In this document: one piece after another, positions 8,715 to 17,254 of the stretch
Layout of the letters: each line of letters opens with the position of its first letter
Position numbering within the stretch: the first letter of the stretch is position 1
Source of the DNA: an uncultured Hungatella sp.
GTDB taxonomy: Bacteria > Bacillota > Clostridia > Lachnospirales > Lachnospiraceae
Assembly (NCBI GenBank): GCA_910588325.1
Contig: CAJUPP010000042.1
Coordinates: 1 to 33,428 of the forward strand
DNA length: 33,428 bases
Direction: 5' to 3'
Program-made: the position numbers and the translations under genes
The notes under the pieces: generated by a model
What the model was told of the DNA's origin: nothing
The model's database searches: none
The model's input: the letters and a program-made list of their open reading frames with translations, nothing else

Positions 8715-8830
8715 GGCATCATATAATTCCTGTATGGGCAATTGGAGACCGTCGGTGCTATTTAGCACCTTACGCACCGCTACGCTCTCCACTTAGCGCG
8801 AGCGTACCCAGTAAGGAATTATATGACGCC
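8715..8830. repeat. 116-bp inverted-repeat element upstream of glyA (copy A)
   Basis: GGCATCATATAATTCCT (8715-8731) and AGGAATTATATGACGCC (8814-8830) are inverted copies matching at 16 of 17 positions. The interior holds two further hairpins on the minus strand: ACGCTC/GAGCGT, and GGTGCTA-AA-TAGCACC. The whole could fold as one long hairpin with branches. A diverged relative lies at 29058-29165. It looks like a small non-coding mobile or structural repeat. No transposase is encoded and I see no clear target duplication. Confidence 0.7.
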
Positions 8831-8859
8831 CTCTCACAGCGGACCTTACACATTTCTTA

Positions 8860-9816
8860 TTACACCAAATGACAAGCCACAAAATGCCCCGGCTTCACCT
8901 CTTTCAACTCTGGCACATTCCCATGGCACTTATCACAAACCTCCGGACACCTGGAAGAAAACGGACATCCCTTGGGCTTATTAATCGGACTGGGCACATC
9001 TCCGGAGATAATCTGCCTCTTCTTCGTCGTCTCCAATTCCGGATCCGGAATCGGAACCGCTGACAGAAGCGCTTTGGAATACGGATGCAGCGTATTCTGA
9101 TACAATTCATCACTGTCCGCCAGTTCCATCACACTTCCCAGATACATTACCGCGATCCTATCTGAAATATACTTCACAATATTCAAATCATGGGCAATAA
9201 ACAGATAGGTCAGATTCATTCTCTCCTGGAGCTCATGAAGCAGATTAATAACCTGCGCCTGAATCGACACATCCAAAGCAGAAATCGGCTCGTCACACAC
9301 AATAAATTCCGGCTCAATGGCCAGTGCCCTTGCAATACCGATACGCTGTCTCTGCCCTCCGGAAAACTCATGCGGGAACCGGCTGGCATGCTCGCTGTTC
9401 AAGCCCACAATATCCAAAAGCCTTGCGACCCGCTCCTTCCTCTTCTCCGCGTCATACATATTGTGGATGATCATGCCCTCCTCAATAATAGAGCCTACGG
9501 TCATACGGGAGTCCAGAGAAGCATAAGGATCCTGGAATACAATCTGGGCCTTCTTTGCAAATTTAAACCTGTCGTTTCTGTTCTTCAGATTCATCTCCTG
9601 GCCGTCATAAATCAGTTTTCCCTTAGTGGGCGCATAAATTCCCATCATGGTACGGCCCAGCGTAGACTTTCCGCAGCCGGATTCGCCTACCAGTCCCAGG
9701 GTCTCGCCTCTTCTGATATACAGATTCACATTCTCCACTGCATGGAGGGTCCGCCCTCCGCCTACCTTAAAATATTTACAAAGGCCTTCCGCACGTACTA
9801 AAATATCTTCTGCCAT
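8860..9816 (-). CDS. oppF: Oligopeptide ABC transporter ATPase, OppF type (system 1)
   Basis: This 318-residue cytosolic ATPase is one of the two that power peptide import through OppB/OppC. Walker A is GESGCGKST (44-52), the Q-loop is QDP (95), the signature is SGGQRQ (152-157), Walker B is IVCDEP (172-177) and the switch His is 209. The C-terminal oligopeptide-transporter extension carries the conserved cysteines (GCPFSSRC...CDKC) reported to hold an Fe-S cluster in related transporters. Its ATG at 9816 overlaps the oppD stop by one base (TGATG), so the two are translationally coupled. It is the last gene of opp system 1. Confidence 0.93.
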   Translation of the reverse strand: MAEDILVRAEGLCKYFKVGGGRTLHAVENVNLYIRRGETLGLVGESGCGKSTLGRTMMGIYAPTKGKLIYDGQEMNLKNRNDRFKFAKKAQIVFQDPYASLDSRMTVGSIIEEGMIIHNMYDAEKRKERVARLLDIVGLNSEHASRFPHEFSGGQRQRIGIARALAIEPEFIVCDEPISALDVSIQAQVINLLHELQERMNLTYLFIAHDLNIVKYISDRIAVMYLGSVMELADSDELYQNTLHPYSKALLSAVPIPDPELETTKKRQIISGDVPSPINKPKGCPFSSRCPEVCDKCHGNVPELKEVKPGHFVACHLV

Positions 9817-10823
9817 CAGTTCTCCCCCCTTTCCTCTGGTGACGGACAGTCAGGATGTAAAAGCCAGCAGTTGGCCGTATGCCCGCTTCCAAGGTCAAAC
9901 TCCGGCGGAAGCTCTTCCTGACATATCTTCATACAATGGCTGCATCTGGCCGCAAACCCACAGCCCTTGGGAGGAGTAAGCAGATCCGGCGGCGTACCGG
10001 GTATAGCTGTCAGTTTTTCCTCCTTAGTTGTATCCGGCGACGGAAGGCTCTTAAGCAGAGCCTGGGTATACGGATGGGCCCCCCGATAGAAAATATCGCC
10101 GCAGTCCCCTGTTTCTACCACTTTGCCTGCGTACATAACAGCAATTCTGTCCGCCGATCCGGCTACCACGCCTAAATCGTGGGTAATCAGCACGATGGCC
10201 GTATTAATCTTTTCTTTTAAGGTCTTTAAAAGATCCATAATCTGAGCCTGAATCGTCACATCCAACGCAGTGGTAGGCTCATCTGCTATTAAAAGCTTGG
10301 GATTACAGCTTAGCGCCATGGCAATCATGGCTCTCTGGCGCATACCGCCTGAAAACTCGTGAGGATACTGCTTTGCCCTCTCCTCCGGATTAGGGATATT
10401 TACCTGTTCCAGACAGCGGATGGCTTCCGCCTCAGCCTCCTGCTTTGACAATTTTTTATGCAGCTTTATGGCCTCCACAATCTGTTTTCCTACCTGCATG
10501 GTAGGGTTCATACATGTCATGGGATCCTGAAAAATCATGGCCACATCCTTGCCGCGGATGGATTGCATCTCCTTATCAGAAGCAGCAATAATATCATGTT
10601 CACCCAGATGCAACTTGCCGCCCATAATCTGTGCCGGCGGCATAGGGTTTAGCTTCATAATGGTCTGAGCCGTCACAGACTTTCCACAGCCGGATTCTCC
10701 TACGATAGCCAGAACCTCTCCTTCATCCACATGGAGCGTCACTCCGCGGACAGCCTGAACCTCTCCTGCATACGTAAAAAATGAAACCCTTAAATCTTCT
10801 ATATCAAGTACTCGTTTTCCCAT
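9816..10823 (-). CDS. oppD: Oligopeptide ABC transporter ATPase, OppD type (system 1)
   Basis: This 335-residue ATPase partners OppF. Walker A is GESGCGKS (42-49), the signature is SGGMRQR (158-164), Walker B is LLIADEP (177-183) and the switch His is 215. The C-terminal extension keeps the cysteine motif (GCGFAARCSHC and a later Cys). The start is the ATG at 10823: AGGAGGTG sits just upstream and contains part of the oppC stop codon. An upstream in-frame start at 10856 would run back into oppC and has no ribosome site. The gene overlaps oppF as TGATG. Confidence 0.93.
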   Translation of the reverse strand: MGKRVLDIEDLRVSFFTYAGEVQAVRGVTLHVDEGEVLAIVGESGCGKSVTAQTIMKLNPMPPAQIMGGKLHLGEHDIIAASDKEMQSIRGKDVAMIFQDPMTCMNPTMQVGKQIVEAIKLHKKLSKQEAEAEAIRCLEQVNIPNPEERAKQYPHEFSGGMRQRAMIAMALSCNPKLLIADEPTTALDVTIQAQIMDLLKTLKEKINTAIVLITHDLGVVAGSADRIAVMYAGKVVETGDCGDIFYRGAHPYTQALLKSLPSPDTTKEEKLTAIPGTPPDLLTPPKGCGFAARCSHCMKICQEELPPEFDLGSGHTANCWLLHPDCPSPEERGEN

Positions 10824-10827
10824 TCTA

Positions 10828-11781
10828 TCACCTCCTAAGCTTTGGATCAAATGCATCTCTGAGTCCGTCTCCCAGCATATTAAATGCCAACATGGTTAAG
10901 CTGATGCAGATTGCAGGAATCATCAGCTGAGACGGATACACACGGAAGTTTTCGATACCTGCCTGGGCCAAAGATCCCCAGGAACACATAGGCAGCGGAA
11001 CTCCCAGACCTACATAGCTTAAATAAGCTTCTGAGAAAATCGCAGACGGAATTGACAAAGTAATACGAACAATAACAACAGATAAGGTATTTGGAAGCAG
11101 ATGCTTGATAATGATTCTGGAAGGCTTTGCCCCCAATGCCTCTGCCGCTGATATAAACTCCTGTTCCTTAAGTGCTACCACCTGGCCTCTTACAAGTCTT
11201 GCCATAGGAATCCACCCTACAAGAGAATAAGCCACGATAATGGTCCCCATTCCCGGAGTCAATATCATCATCAGAAGGATAACGATAATCAGATACGGAA
11301 TTCCATTGATAATCTCCAAAATACGCATCATAATAATATCCGTGGTTCCTCCGAAATATCCTGAGATACCTCCATAGAGAACACCTAAGAAAAAGTCAAT
11401 GATTGCACTGACAATGGCGATGGTTAAGGATACGCGCCCCCCCATCCATACCCTGGAAAACAGATCTCTTCCCAGAGTATCTGTACCGAAAATATGCACA
11501 TGTCCGAATCCGGCGCTGTCCTGTTGGTCGCAGACTGTCATCATAGGAGCATTGGTATGGCCGTAATGCTGCTCTCTGTAATCAAAAGGTGAAATCATGG
11601 GAGCCGCAACGGACGCTATAATCATCACAATCAGCACAACCCCGCACACCAAAGCCACTTTATTTTTAACCAGACGCCGCATGGCGTCCTGCATGAATGT
11701 CAGACTGGGACGGCTGATAGCCTCCCTCTCCTTGGCATTTTCGCCTACATACTCAAATCTTTCCTTCGCAATATGTTCCAT
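10828..11781 (-). CDS. oppC: Oligopeptide ABC transporter permease, OppC type (system 1)
   Basis: This 317-residue membrane protein has a cytosolic N-terminal tail of about 40 residues and six or so hydrophobic segments. It carries the OppC-type HIFGTDTLGRDLFSRV block and the EAA loop (SAAEALGAKPSRIIIKHLLPN). It forms the channel with OppB. GGAGGG lies about 8 bases before the ATG at 11781, and the upstream oppB stop is only three bases away, so the genes are coupled. Confidence 0.93.
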   Translation of the reverse strand: MEHIAKERFEYVGENAKEREAISRPSLTFMQDAMRRLVKNKVALVCGVVLIVMIIASVAAPMISPFDYREQHYGHTNAPMMTVCDQQDSAGFGHVHIFGTDTLGRDLFSRVWMGGRVSLTIAIVSAIIDFFLGVLYGGISGYFGGTTDIIMMRILEIINGIPYLIIVILLMMILTPGMGTIIVAYSLVGWIPMARLVRGQVVALKEQEFISAAEALGAKPSRIIIKHLLPNTLSVVIVRITLSIPSAIFSEAYLSYVGLGVPLPMCSWGSLAQAGIENFRVYPSQLMIPAICISLTMLAFNMLGDGLRDAFDPKLRR

Positions 11782-11784
11782 ATG

Positions 11785-12720
11785 TTATCCCTCCAACTTT
11801 ACACGCGGGTCAATCAGACCATACAGAAGGTCAACTACCAGCGTACACAAAATCAACAGAGCGCCATAGAACACCGTAGTTCCGGAAATCATCGTATAGT
11901 CCAAATCCTTGATACTCATTACAAAGTATTTTCCCAAACCCGGGATATTAAAAATACTCTCGATAACAAAGGTACCTGTCAGCACGGAAGCCACCGTGGG
12001 ACCTAAAATGGTAAGAACCGGCATAATTGCATTCCTCACCGTATGGCGAAGAATAATCTTGGTCTGGGACAGACCCTTGGCCTTTGCAGTTTTAATATAA
12101 TCCTGATTCAGCACATCCAGCATGCTGGTACGCATCAGTCTGGAAACCGTGGCTAAAGACCCCAGCCCCAACGCAAAGGACGGAAGAATTGTTTTGGAGA
12201 AGTCACCCCACCCCTGTACCGGGAACAGCGCAAAGCCTAATAATTTTCTCAACTGAAGGCCCAGGAAATACTGGAACAGCGCACCCATAATAAAGCTGGG
12301 AACCGACACGCCGATCATGGCTATGAACATGGAAATCGAATCCCATGCACTGCCTCTCTTTACGGCGGCCACCATTCCTAAGAGAATACCTGCTATAACG
12401 GCAAATATCAAAGCCCGGATACCTAAATCCGCAGATACCAAGAATGCCTCGGAGATAATATCCATAACTGCTTTATTGTAGGTAATGGAAGTTCCTAAAT
12501 CTCCCCGTACACAGTTTCCCAGATAAATAAAGTACTGGACAATCACCGGCTTATCCAGGCCATACTTAGCCTTCATGTTTTCCAGCGCCGCACCGGTTAC
12601 TGTCTTATCACCCAAAAACGGATCTCCCGGAAGCATCCGCATCATAAAGAAAGTCAAGGTGATCAGTACGAACAGCGTCAGCACCGCGTACCCCAGACGC
12701 TTCAGTGTATACTTCAACAA
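11785..12720 (-). CDS. oppB: Oligopeptide ABC transporter permease, OppB type (system 1), TTG start
   Basis: This 311-residue membrane protein begins LKYTLKRLGYAVLTLFVLITLTF, the standard OppB/DppB opening with the first helix, followed by MLPGDPF and a large external loop. The EAA loop (TAKAKGLSQTKIILRHTVRNA) is near residue 210. The start is probably the first of two tandem TTG codons at 12720, with AAGGAGGAG 6 bases upstream. The frame is open to 12795, but that stretch contains the terminator hairpin after oppA and is not coding. Family length (about 305-315) agrees with this start. Confidence 0.9.
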   Translation of the reverse strand: MLKYTLKRLGYAVLTLFVLITLTFFMMRMLPGDPFLGDKTVTGAALENMKAKYGLDKPVIVQYFIYLGNCVRGDLGTSITYNKAVMDIISEAFLVSADLGIRALIFAVIAGILLGMVAAVKRGSAWDSISMFIAMIGVSVPSFIMGALFQYFLGLQLRKLLGFALFPVQGWGDFSKTILPSFALGLGSLATVSRLMRTSMLDVLNQDYIKTAKAKGLSQTKIILRHTVRNAIMPVLTILGPTVASVLTGTFVIESIFNIPGLGKYFVMSIKDLDYTMISGTTVFYGALLILCTLVVDLLYGLIDPRVKLEG

Positions 12721-12764
12721 AATAAACTCCTCCTTCTGTTTTTTGCTCTCTCCAAAACGTTTTG

Positions 12765-12820
12765 AAAAAAGACTTAGGGAATGGCTAAACTCCATTATTT
12801 ATACCATTCCTCTAAGTCTT
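12765..12820 (-). terminator. Terminator/attenuator between oppA1 and oppB1
   Basis: On the minus strand AAGACTTAGAGGAATGG (12820-12804) pairs with CCATTCCCTAAGTCTT (12784-12769), about 16 bp with one bulge, followed by a U run (12765-12770). It lies inside the operon. It would end most transcripts after oppA and let a fraction read through into the permease and ATPase genes. Confidence 0.88.
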
Positions 12821-12879
12821 TCCATATATTCGCCCTAGTATCCTATACTACACTACCAGAGATGGAGATACAGATTCAA

Positions 12880-14694
12880 TTACTCATCCAATGTGGTGTA
12901 GATCAGGTTGTAAGCCTGGAATGGCAGACGCAGATAGCCGCCGCTCATCTTCTCACTTGCCACATAATCTTCATGACGCCAGTAAATCGGGATTACCGGT
13001 AAATCCTCGGCAATCTTGTACTCACACTGAATAAAGATCTTCTCACGTGCAACCGGGTCAAGTTCTGACTTGGTAGACTCAATCAAAGCATCATATTCCG
13101 GATTGCTGTAACCTGTATGATTATTTCCGTTGCCGCTCAGCATCAGATCCAGATCGGTCATCGGGTCATTGTAGTCAGGTCCCCATCCGCCTACGCAGAA
13201 GTCGAATTCCAGTGCGTTACGGCGTGCTCTCCACTCTGTAATCGTCAGAACTTCGATAGAAATCTCAATACCCAGGTTCTGTCTTACCTGCTCCTGGATA
13301 ACCTGAGACAGAAGCTCATTCTGTGTTCCTTCACTTGTCATCAGGCTGATCTTGATCTGGCTTGCATCAGAGTAGCCTAAGTCTTCCAGAGCCTTTGCCA
13401 GATACTCTTTTGCCGCATCTGGGTTGGCTGATGCCTGATACAGAGGCTGTCCGCCGTTATCTGCAACCACTGCTTCGCCAAAGGTGGCAGTGTTCACACC
13501 GGAGATACCCAGCGACAAACATGCAGGAACCTCATTGTCATTCTTAAATACGGTATCGATGAGCTGCTTACGGTCCAGAGCCTCGCTTACTGCATGGCGC
13601 AGGTTTACGCTTCTGAAATCGGAAGTATCTGTAGTGTTCATCCATGCAAAGTAGCTGTATCCGCCTACATAAGAGCTTACGTCATATCCTTCAGCCTCGA
13701 ATGCCGCACGCTGCTCGCCGGTTACATCCATGATATCCAGCTCGCCGCCCAGGAATGCGTTGTATTTTGTATTGGTGTCGCTGTACTTAACAAAATTGAT
13801 CTCCTCAAGAGATACTGCATCTGCATTGTACCAGGATGGGTTCTTAGCCATGGTAATGCTGCTCTCTGTTACCCAGTTGGTCATGTAGAACGGTCCGTTG
13901 AATGCCAGTGTATCCGGGCTTGTGCCATACTTGTCTGCGCCAACTTCCTCATAGAACGGCTGATAAATCGGGCTCATAACCTCAAACTTTACATACTGTA
14001 AGAAGTATGGAAGATTATTCTCCAGTTCGATCTGCAGGGTATAATCATCAACTGCTTTGATACCTACTTCATCCAGAGTAACCTCCTCTGTGGAAGCACC
14101 GGATTTGTAGTCATAATATTTCTGTGCGTTTTTGAATACAGTTGCAAAGGTATAGTACTCTGCAGCGTTATCGGGATTCAAAAGCTCCTGCCATGCAAAA
14201 ACGAAGTCATTGGCAGTCACATCGCCGATCTCCGCACCTGTGGAATCTACCCACTTGCATCCCTGGCGAAGGTGGAAGGTCCATGTCAGACCGTCCTCGG
14301 AAGTCTCCCAGGATTCTGCTGCTGCCGGAGTTATATTGTTGTTCTCATCCAGCTTAACCAGGCAGTCCCATCCATGACGTGCAACGGAAAACTCGTTGTT
14401 GTAAGTCATCAGAATCGGATTCATGACAGAAATGGTAGTCACCTCAGCGCTGATACTGCCCTTCTTGGATGTTCCAGGATACATGCCCTTTCCTGCGTTA
14501 GGGTTGGCAGATGATGTAGCCGGTGCCGTATCTCCACCTGTCTCAGCTGCCGTAGTCTCATCGGAACCTGCTGCCGCTGTGGTGGTCTCACCAGCTGCTG
14601 CCGTAGTCTCCGGTGCTGCTGTCTTGCCTCCGCATGCTGCCAGCGACAATACCATGACAGACGCCATAACTAACGATAGTATTCTTTTCTTCAC
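12880..14694 (-). CDS. oppA: Oligopeptide-binding lipoprotein, OppA type (system 1), GTG start
   Basis: This 604-residue extracellular lipoprotein belongs to solute-binding family 5. The signal peptide is followed by the lipobox LAAC, with the lipidated Cys near residue 21, and then a long Thr/Ala/Glu linker to about residue 70. The mature domain contains AESWETSEDGLTWTFHLRQGCKW and KNPSWYNAD-type family 5 blocks. It captures peptides for OppBCDF. The start is the GTG at 14694, because AGGAGG lies 8 bases upstream; an in-frame TTG at 14721 precedes the ribosome site. Peptide specificity cannot be read from the sequence. Confidence 0.93.
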   Translation of the reverse strand: MKKRILSLVMASVMVLSLAACGGKTAAPETTAAAGETTTAAAGSDETTAAETGGDTAPATSSANPNAGKGMYPGTSKKGSISAEVTTISVMNPILMTYNNEFSVARHGWDCLVKLDENNNITPAAAESWETSEDGLTWTFHLRQGCKWVDSTGAEIGDVTANDFVFAWQELLNPDNAAEYYTFATVFKNAQKYYDYKSGASTEEVTLDEVGIKAVDDYTLQIELENNLPYFLQYVKFEVMSPIYQPFYEEVGADKYGTSPDTLAFNGPFYMTNWVTESSITMAKNPSWYNADAVSLEEINFVKYSDTNTKYNAFLGGELDIMDVTGEQRAAFEAEGYDVSSYVGGYSYFAWMNTTDTSDFRSVNLRHAVSEALDRKQLIDTVFKNDNEVPACLSLGISGVNTATFGEAVVADNGGQPLYQASANPDAAKEYLAKALEDLGYSDASQIKISLMTSEGTQNELLSQVIQEQVRQNLGIEISIEVLTITEWRARRNALEFDFCVGGWGPDYNDPMTDLDLMLSGNGNNHTGYSNPEYDALIESTKSELDPVAREKIFIQCEYKIAEDLPVIPIYWRHEDYVASEKMSGGYLRLPFQAYNLIYTTLDE

Positions 14695-14738
14695 TCGCTT
14701 GTCCTCCTCATTTTTAATCAAATAGCATCTTTTCTGTC

Positions 14739-14767
14739 TTGTAACCTTAAAGAAAATATGCTATAAT
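14739..14767 (+). promoter_or_regulatory. Promoter of the sigma-like gene
   Basis: TTGTAA (14739-14744), a 17-base spacer, then TATAAT (14762-14767) preceded by TGC, so an extended -10. It points to the gene at 14850. Confidence 0.7.
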
Positions 14768-14772
14768 GCGCC

Positions 14773-14802
14773 ATTATAACACAGTAACGCGGTAATATGC
14801 AA
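14773..14802 (-). promoter_or_regulatory. Promoter of the opp system 1 operon
   Basis: On the minus strand TTGCAT (14802-14797), an 18-base spacer, then a perfect TATAAT (14778-14773) with an upstream TG. It lies about 80 bases before the oppA GTG. Only five bases separate its -10 box from the -10 box of the opposite promoter. Confidence 0.7.
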
Positions 14803-14849
14803 GTAGAATTTTCACAAATATATAATTTTAGGGGAAAGGGGTAAGACCT

Positions 14850-15506
14850 ATGGCAGTAGAAAACGCTGATTTTGATAAACTTTTGGAACAATGGTACCCT
14901 GATATTTACCGTTTTTGTTTTCTTTTGTCCTGTCATGGGGAATCTGCCAGAGAAATTACATTTCAGGTATTTCTCTATGCCGGTGCAGACAGCAATTTCC
15001 CTTCCGAAGCGGATAAATCTTCCGTAAAACTTTTTTCCTATGCTGCTAAAACCTGTGAGGATTATTACCTGCGCAAAATCAGGCGGCTTCCTTCTCAGGA
15101 CGCTCTGCAGGCATCCGTATGTTTTTCTGTCTCGGATTCTCTTCGAAACTTTTTAAAGCGGCCGCCAAAACAGAAAGCCGTGTTCTTTCTGCATAACAAT
15201 CTTGGTTTTTCGTCTCAGCAGATTGGTGAGATATTGAACCTTCGTCCGTCTCAGGTTGACAGGCTTTTCGCCTCCGTCTCCCGGTCTTCTTTCCTGTCTC
15301 CAGACGATGCGGCATCCATCATTCCTGACTATGAAACTTCTTCTCAAGTTTCGGATGACCTTTATTTGCGTTTTGAAGAGCGCAATGTAAAACTGGAAAA
15401 CCGGCTGCGGGATATGCGCCTGTCCATGGACCGGGCTATTGGCTGGATTGCCCTTGGCATCCTGGGACTTTTTGCAGCAGCTGCTTTTTATAGTTCAAGA
15501 CTTTAA
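14850..15506 (+). CDS. Sigma-70-like (ECF-type) protein with a C-terminal membrane helix
   Basis: This 218-residue protein has an N-terminal segment resembling sigma region 2 (about 7-80: LLEQWYPDIYRFCFLLS, then AAKTCEDYYLRKIR) and a region-4-like helix-turn-helix (about 104-142: RPPKQKAVFFLHNNLGFS, then SQQIGEILNLRPSQVDRLF). A polar linker and short coiled segment (about 160-192) follow, then one hydrophobic helix at about 196-214. The tail helix would tie the DNA-binding part to the membrane, which is unusual for a sigma factor. AAAGGGG lies 8 bases before the ATG at 14850. The promoter is back to back with that of opp system 1. The 3' end overlaps the convergent recJ by 12 bp. Whether it is an active sigma factor or a regulator is unknown. 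Confidence 0.75.
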   Translation: MAVENADFDKLLEQWYPDIYRFCFLLSCHGESAREITFQVFLYAGADSNFPSEADKSSVKLFSYAAKTCEDYYLRKIRRLPSQDALQASVCFSVSDSLRNFLKRPPKQKAVFFLHNNLGFSSQQIGEILNLRPSQVDRLFASVSRSSFLSPDDAASIIPDYETSSQVSDDLYLRFEERNVKLENRLRDMRLSMDRAIGWIALGILGLFAAAAFYSSRL

Positions 15507-17210
15507 TTTGAATCTCCACTCTTTTACCACAATTTGAAGACTCCGCCTGCCATTATATTCATTGATTCCTGGATAATAAATGGCATCCATGGTGTTCCTG
15601 CCGTTCATTTCCTGTAAAAATTCATCTCCGTCTGTGAATACCATGCCGTCCATAGGCACTCCTTCCGGCGTCACCAGAGACAGCTTTATCGCATTTCTGT
15701 TTTTCCCTACCACTCTGGCACTGCGGATTGCCAGATCCTTTTGTGCAAACTGGGGTTTTTCATTTCCCTGCCCAAATGGTTCCAGAAGTTCCAGCTCTGC
15801 AATCAGTTCTTCTGACACGTATCTCATAGGAAGCGGAACGTCAATCCAAATCCTGGGAATGAAATCGTCTTCTGTCAACTCTGCCTGTCTGTTTAATTCC
15901 TGCCGAAATATTTCCACCCGTTTTTCTTCCAGGGAAAGGCCTGCGGCCATGGGGTGACCGCCGAATTTCGTCAGAAGCTCTTTTACTCCTGTCAGTGCCT
16001 GGAACATGTGATAATTCTCAATGGAGCGTCCGGAACCTTTGACGCCGTCTGCCGCTTTTGTCAGGACAAAGGACGGCTTATGGTATTTTTCCCGCAGTTT
16101 TCCGGCGATGATTCCGGCTAAGGATTCATGGCACTGAGGGAGGTAGACAACCAGTACTTTGTCATTTTTATACTGCTGTTCTACCTGCTGTGATGCTTCT
16201 GCAACTCCCTGGGCAGTCATGCTTTTTCGCTGGTCGTTTAAAGTTTTCAGTTCCAACGCCATATGGTCTGCTTCTTCCTCATCCTGGCACAGAAGCAGCT
16301 GCAGAGCCAGCTTTGCAGTCTGCAGTCTTCCCCCTGCATTGAGACATGGTCCGATAACAAAGCCGATGTGATAGGCACTTAATGTGTTGATATCCAGGTT
16401 GTTTTTGTCTACCAGTTTTTTCAGGCCTATGCTTTGGGTTCCTGGAATCTGTTTCAGGCCTTCTTTCACCAGAATACGGTTTTCATCCTGAAGGCGCATG
16501 ACATCTCCTACGGTGGCAATGGCGGCAAATTCCATCATGTCTTTCCACTCTTTTTGGGGAACTTTGGCTTTTTCATAAAGAATCTGGATCAGTTTATAGG
16601 CTACTACTGCTCCACAGATTTCTTTCCAAGGATAAGGGCAATCCTTCTGTTTAGGGTTTACGATTGCATCAGCCTGAGGGAGAATATCGTCTCCGTCTTC
16701 CTGGCTGATATCGTGGTGATCTGTGATGATGACTGTCATTCCCAGCTGTTTTGCTTTTGACATCTGAGCAACGGCAGAAATGCCATTATCACAGGTTAGT
16801 ATAGTATCGATATGGTCGTTTGCTGCCTGTTCTACAATGTGTTCGTTGATTCCGTAGCCGTCTTTTATCCGGTCAGGGATCTCGTAATCTACCTGGGCGT
16901 TCAGGCGGTTTAATGCTCGGTAAAGTATGTATGTGGAGCAGACTCCATCGATATCGTAGTCACCTACGATTCGAATCTTTTTTTGATATTTGATTTTTTC
17001 TAACAGGATCCTGGCAGCCAGTTCTGCGTCCTTTAGGAGGTAGGGAGAGTATAGATCTTCCCAGGTTCCGTACAGGTATTTTCTAATGGATTCATCGCCG
17101 CATACGTTTCGGTTTCGGATGATTCGGGCGGTGATAGGGGTTATGTGATACCTAGCGGATATTGCGTTAAAATCTGCTTTTTTGGTGTGTAGCATCCATT
17201 TTGTGGTCAT
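15495..17210 (-). CDS. recJ: Single-stranded-DNA-specific exonuclease RecJ
   Basis: This 571-residue DHH-family nuclease degrades single-stranded DNA 5' to 3' in recombination and repair. The motifs are DYDIDG (84-89, canonical DYDADG), TCDNGIS (139-145), DHH (164-166), GPCLNAGGRL-type block, and GGHPMAAG of the DHHA1 domain near 411-418. A C-terminal OB-like domain follows. The length is typical of Firmicute RecJ. The ribosome site before the ATG at 17210 is weak (AAAAAGA). It lies 44 bases downstream of the YgjP-like gene on the same strand, so it may receive read-through from the peptide operon, and it is convergent with the sigma-like gene. Confidence 0.93.
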   Translation of the reverse strand: MTTKWMLHTKKADFNAISARYHITPITARIIRNRNVCGDESIRKYLYGTWEDLYSPYLLKDAELAARILLEKIKYQKKIRIVGDYDIDGVCSTYILYRALNRLNAQVDYEIPDRIKDGYGINEHIVEQAANDHIDTILTCDNGISAVAQMSKAKQLGMTVIITDHHDISQEDGDDILPQADAIVNPKQKDCPYPWKEICGAVVAYKLIQILYEKAKVPQKEWKDMMEFAAIATVGDVMRLQDENRILVKEGLKQIPGTQSIGLKKLVDKNNLDINTLSAYHIGFVIGPCLNAGGRLQTAKLALQLLLCQDEEEADHMALELKTLNDQRKSMTAQGVAEASQQVEQQYKNDKVLVVYLPQCHESLAGIIAGKLREKYHKPSFVLTKAADGVKGSGRSIENYHMFQALTGVKELLTKFGGHPMAAGLSLEEKRVEIFRQELNRQAELTEDDFIPRIWIDVPLPMRYVSEELIAELELLEPFGQGNEKPQFAQKDLAIRSARVVGKNRNAIKLSLVTPEGVPMDGMVFTDGDEFLQEMNGRNTMDAIYYPGINEYNGRRSLQIVVKEWRFKLKS

Positions 17211-17254
17211 TCTTTTTAACTTTCTATGGTATTTTTTTGTATTGGAAATCCATT

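Noticed and set aside
8682..8792. N-terminal extension of GlyA from an upstream start at 8792
   Set aside because: The added residues come from the inverted-repeat element and do not match SHMT. The ATG at 8681 gives normal length and a suitable ribosome site.
8715..8830. Tetrahydrofolate or glycine riboswitch upstream of glyA
   Set aside because: I could not place the conserved cores of either riboswitch. The long terminal inverted repeats and the related copy near gntR fit a repeat element better.
12721..12795. Upstream extension of OppB1
   Set aside because: This stretch contains the oppA1 terminator hairpin and its U run. The TTG at 12720 follows a strong AAGGAGGAG site.
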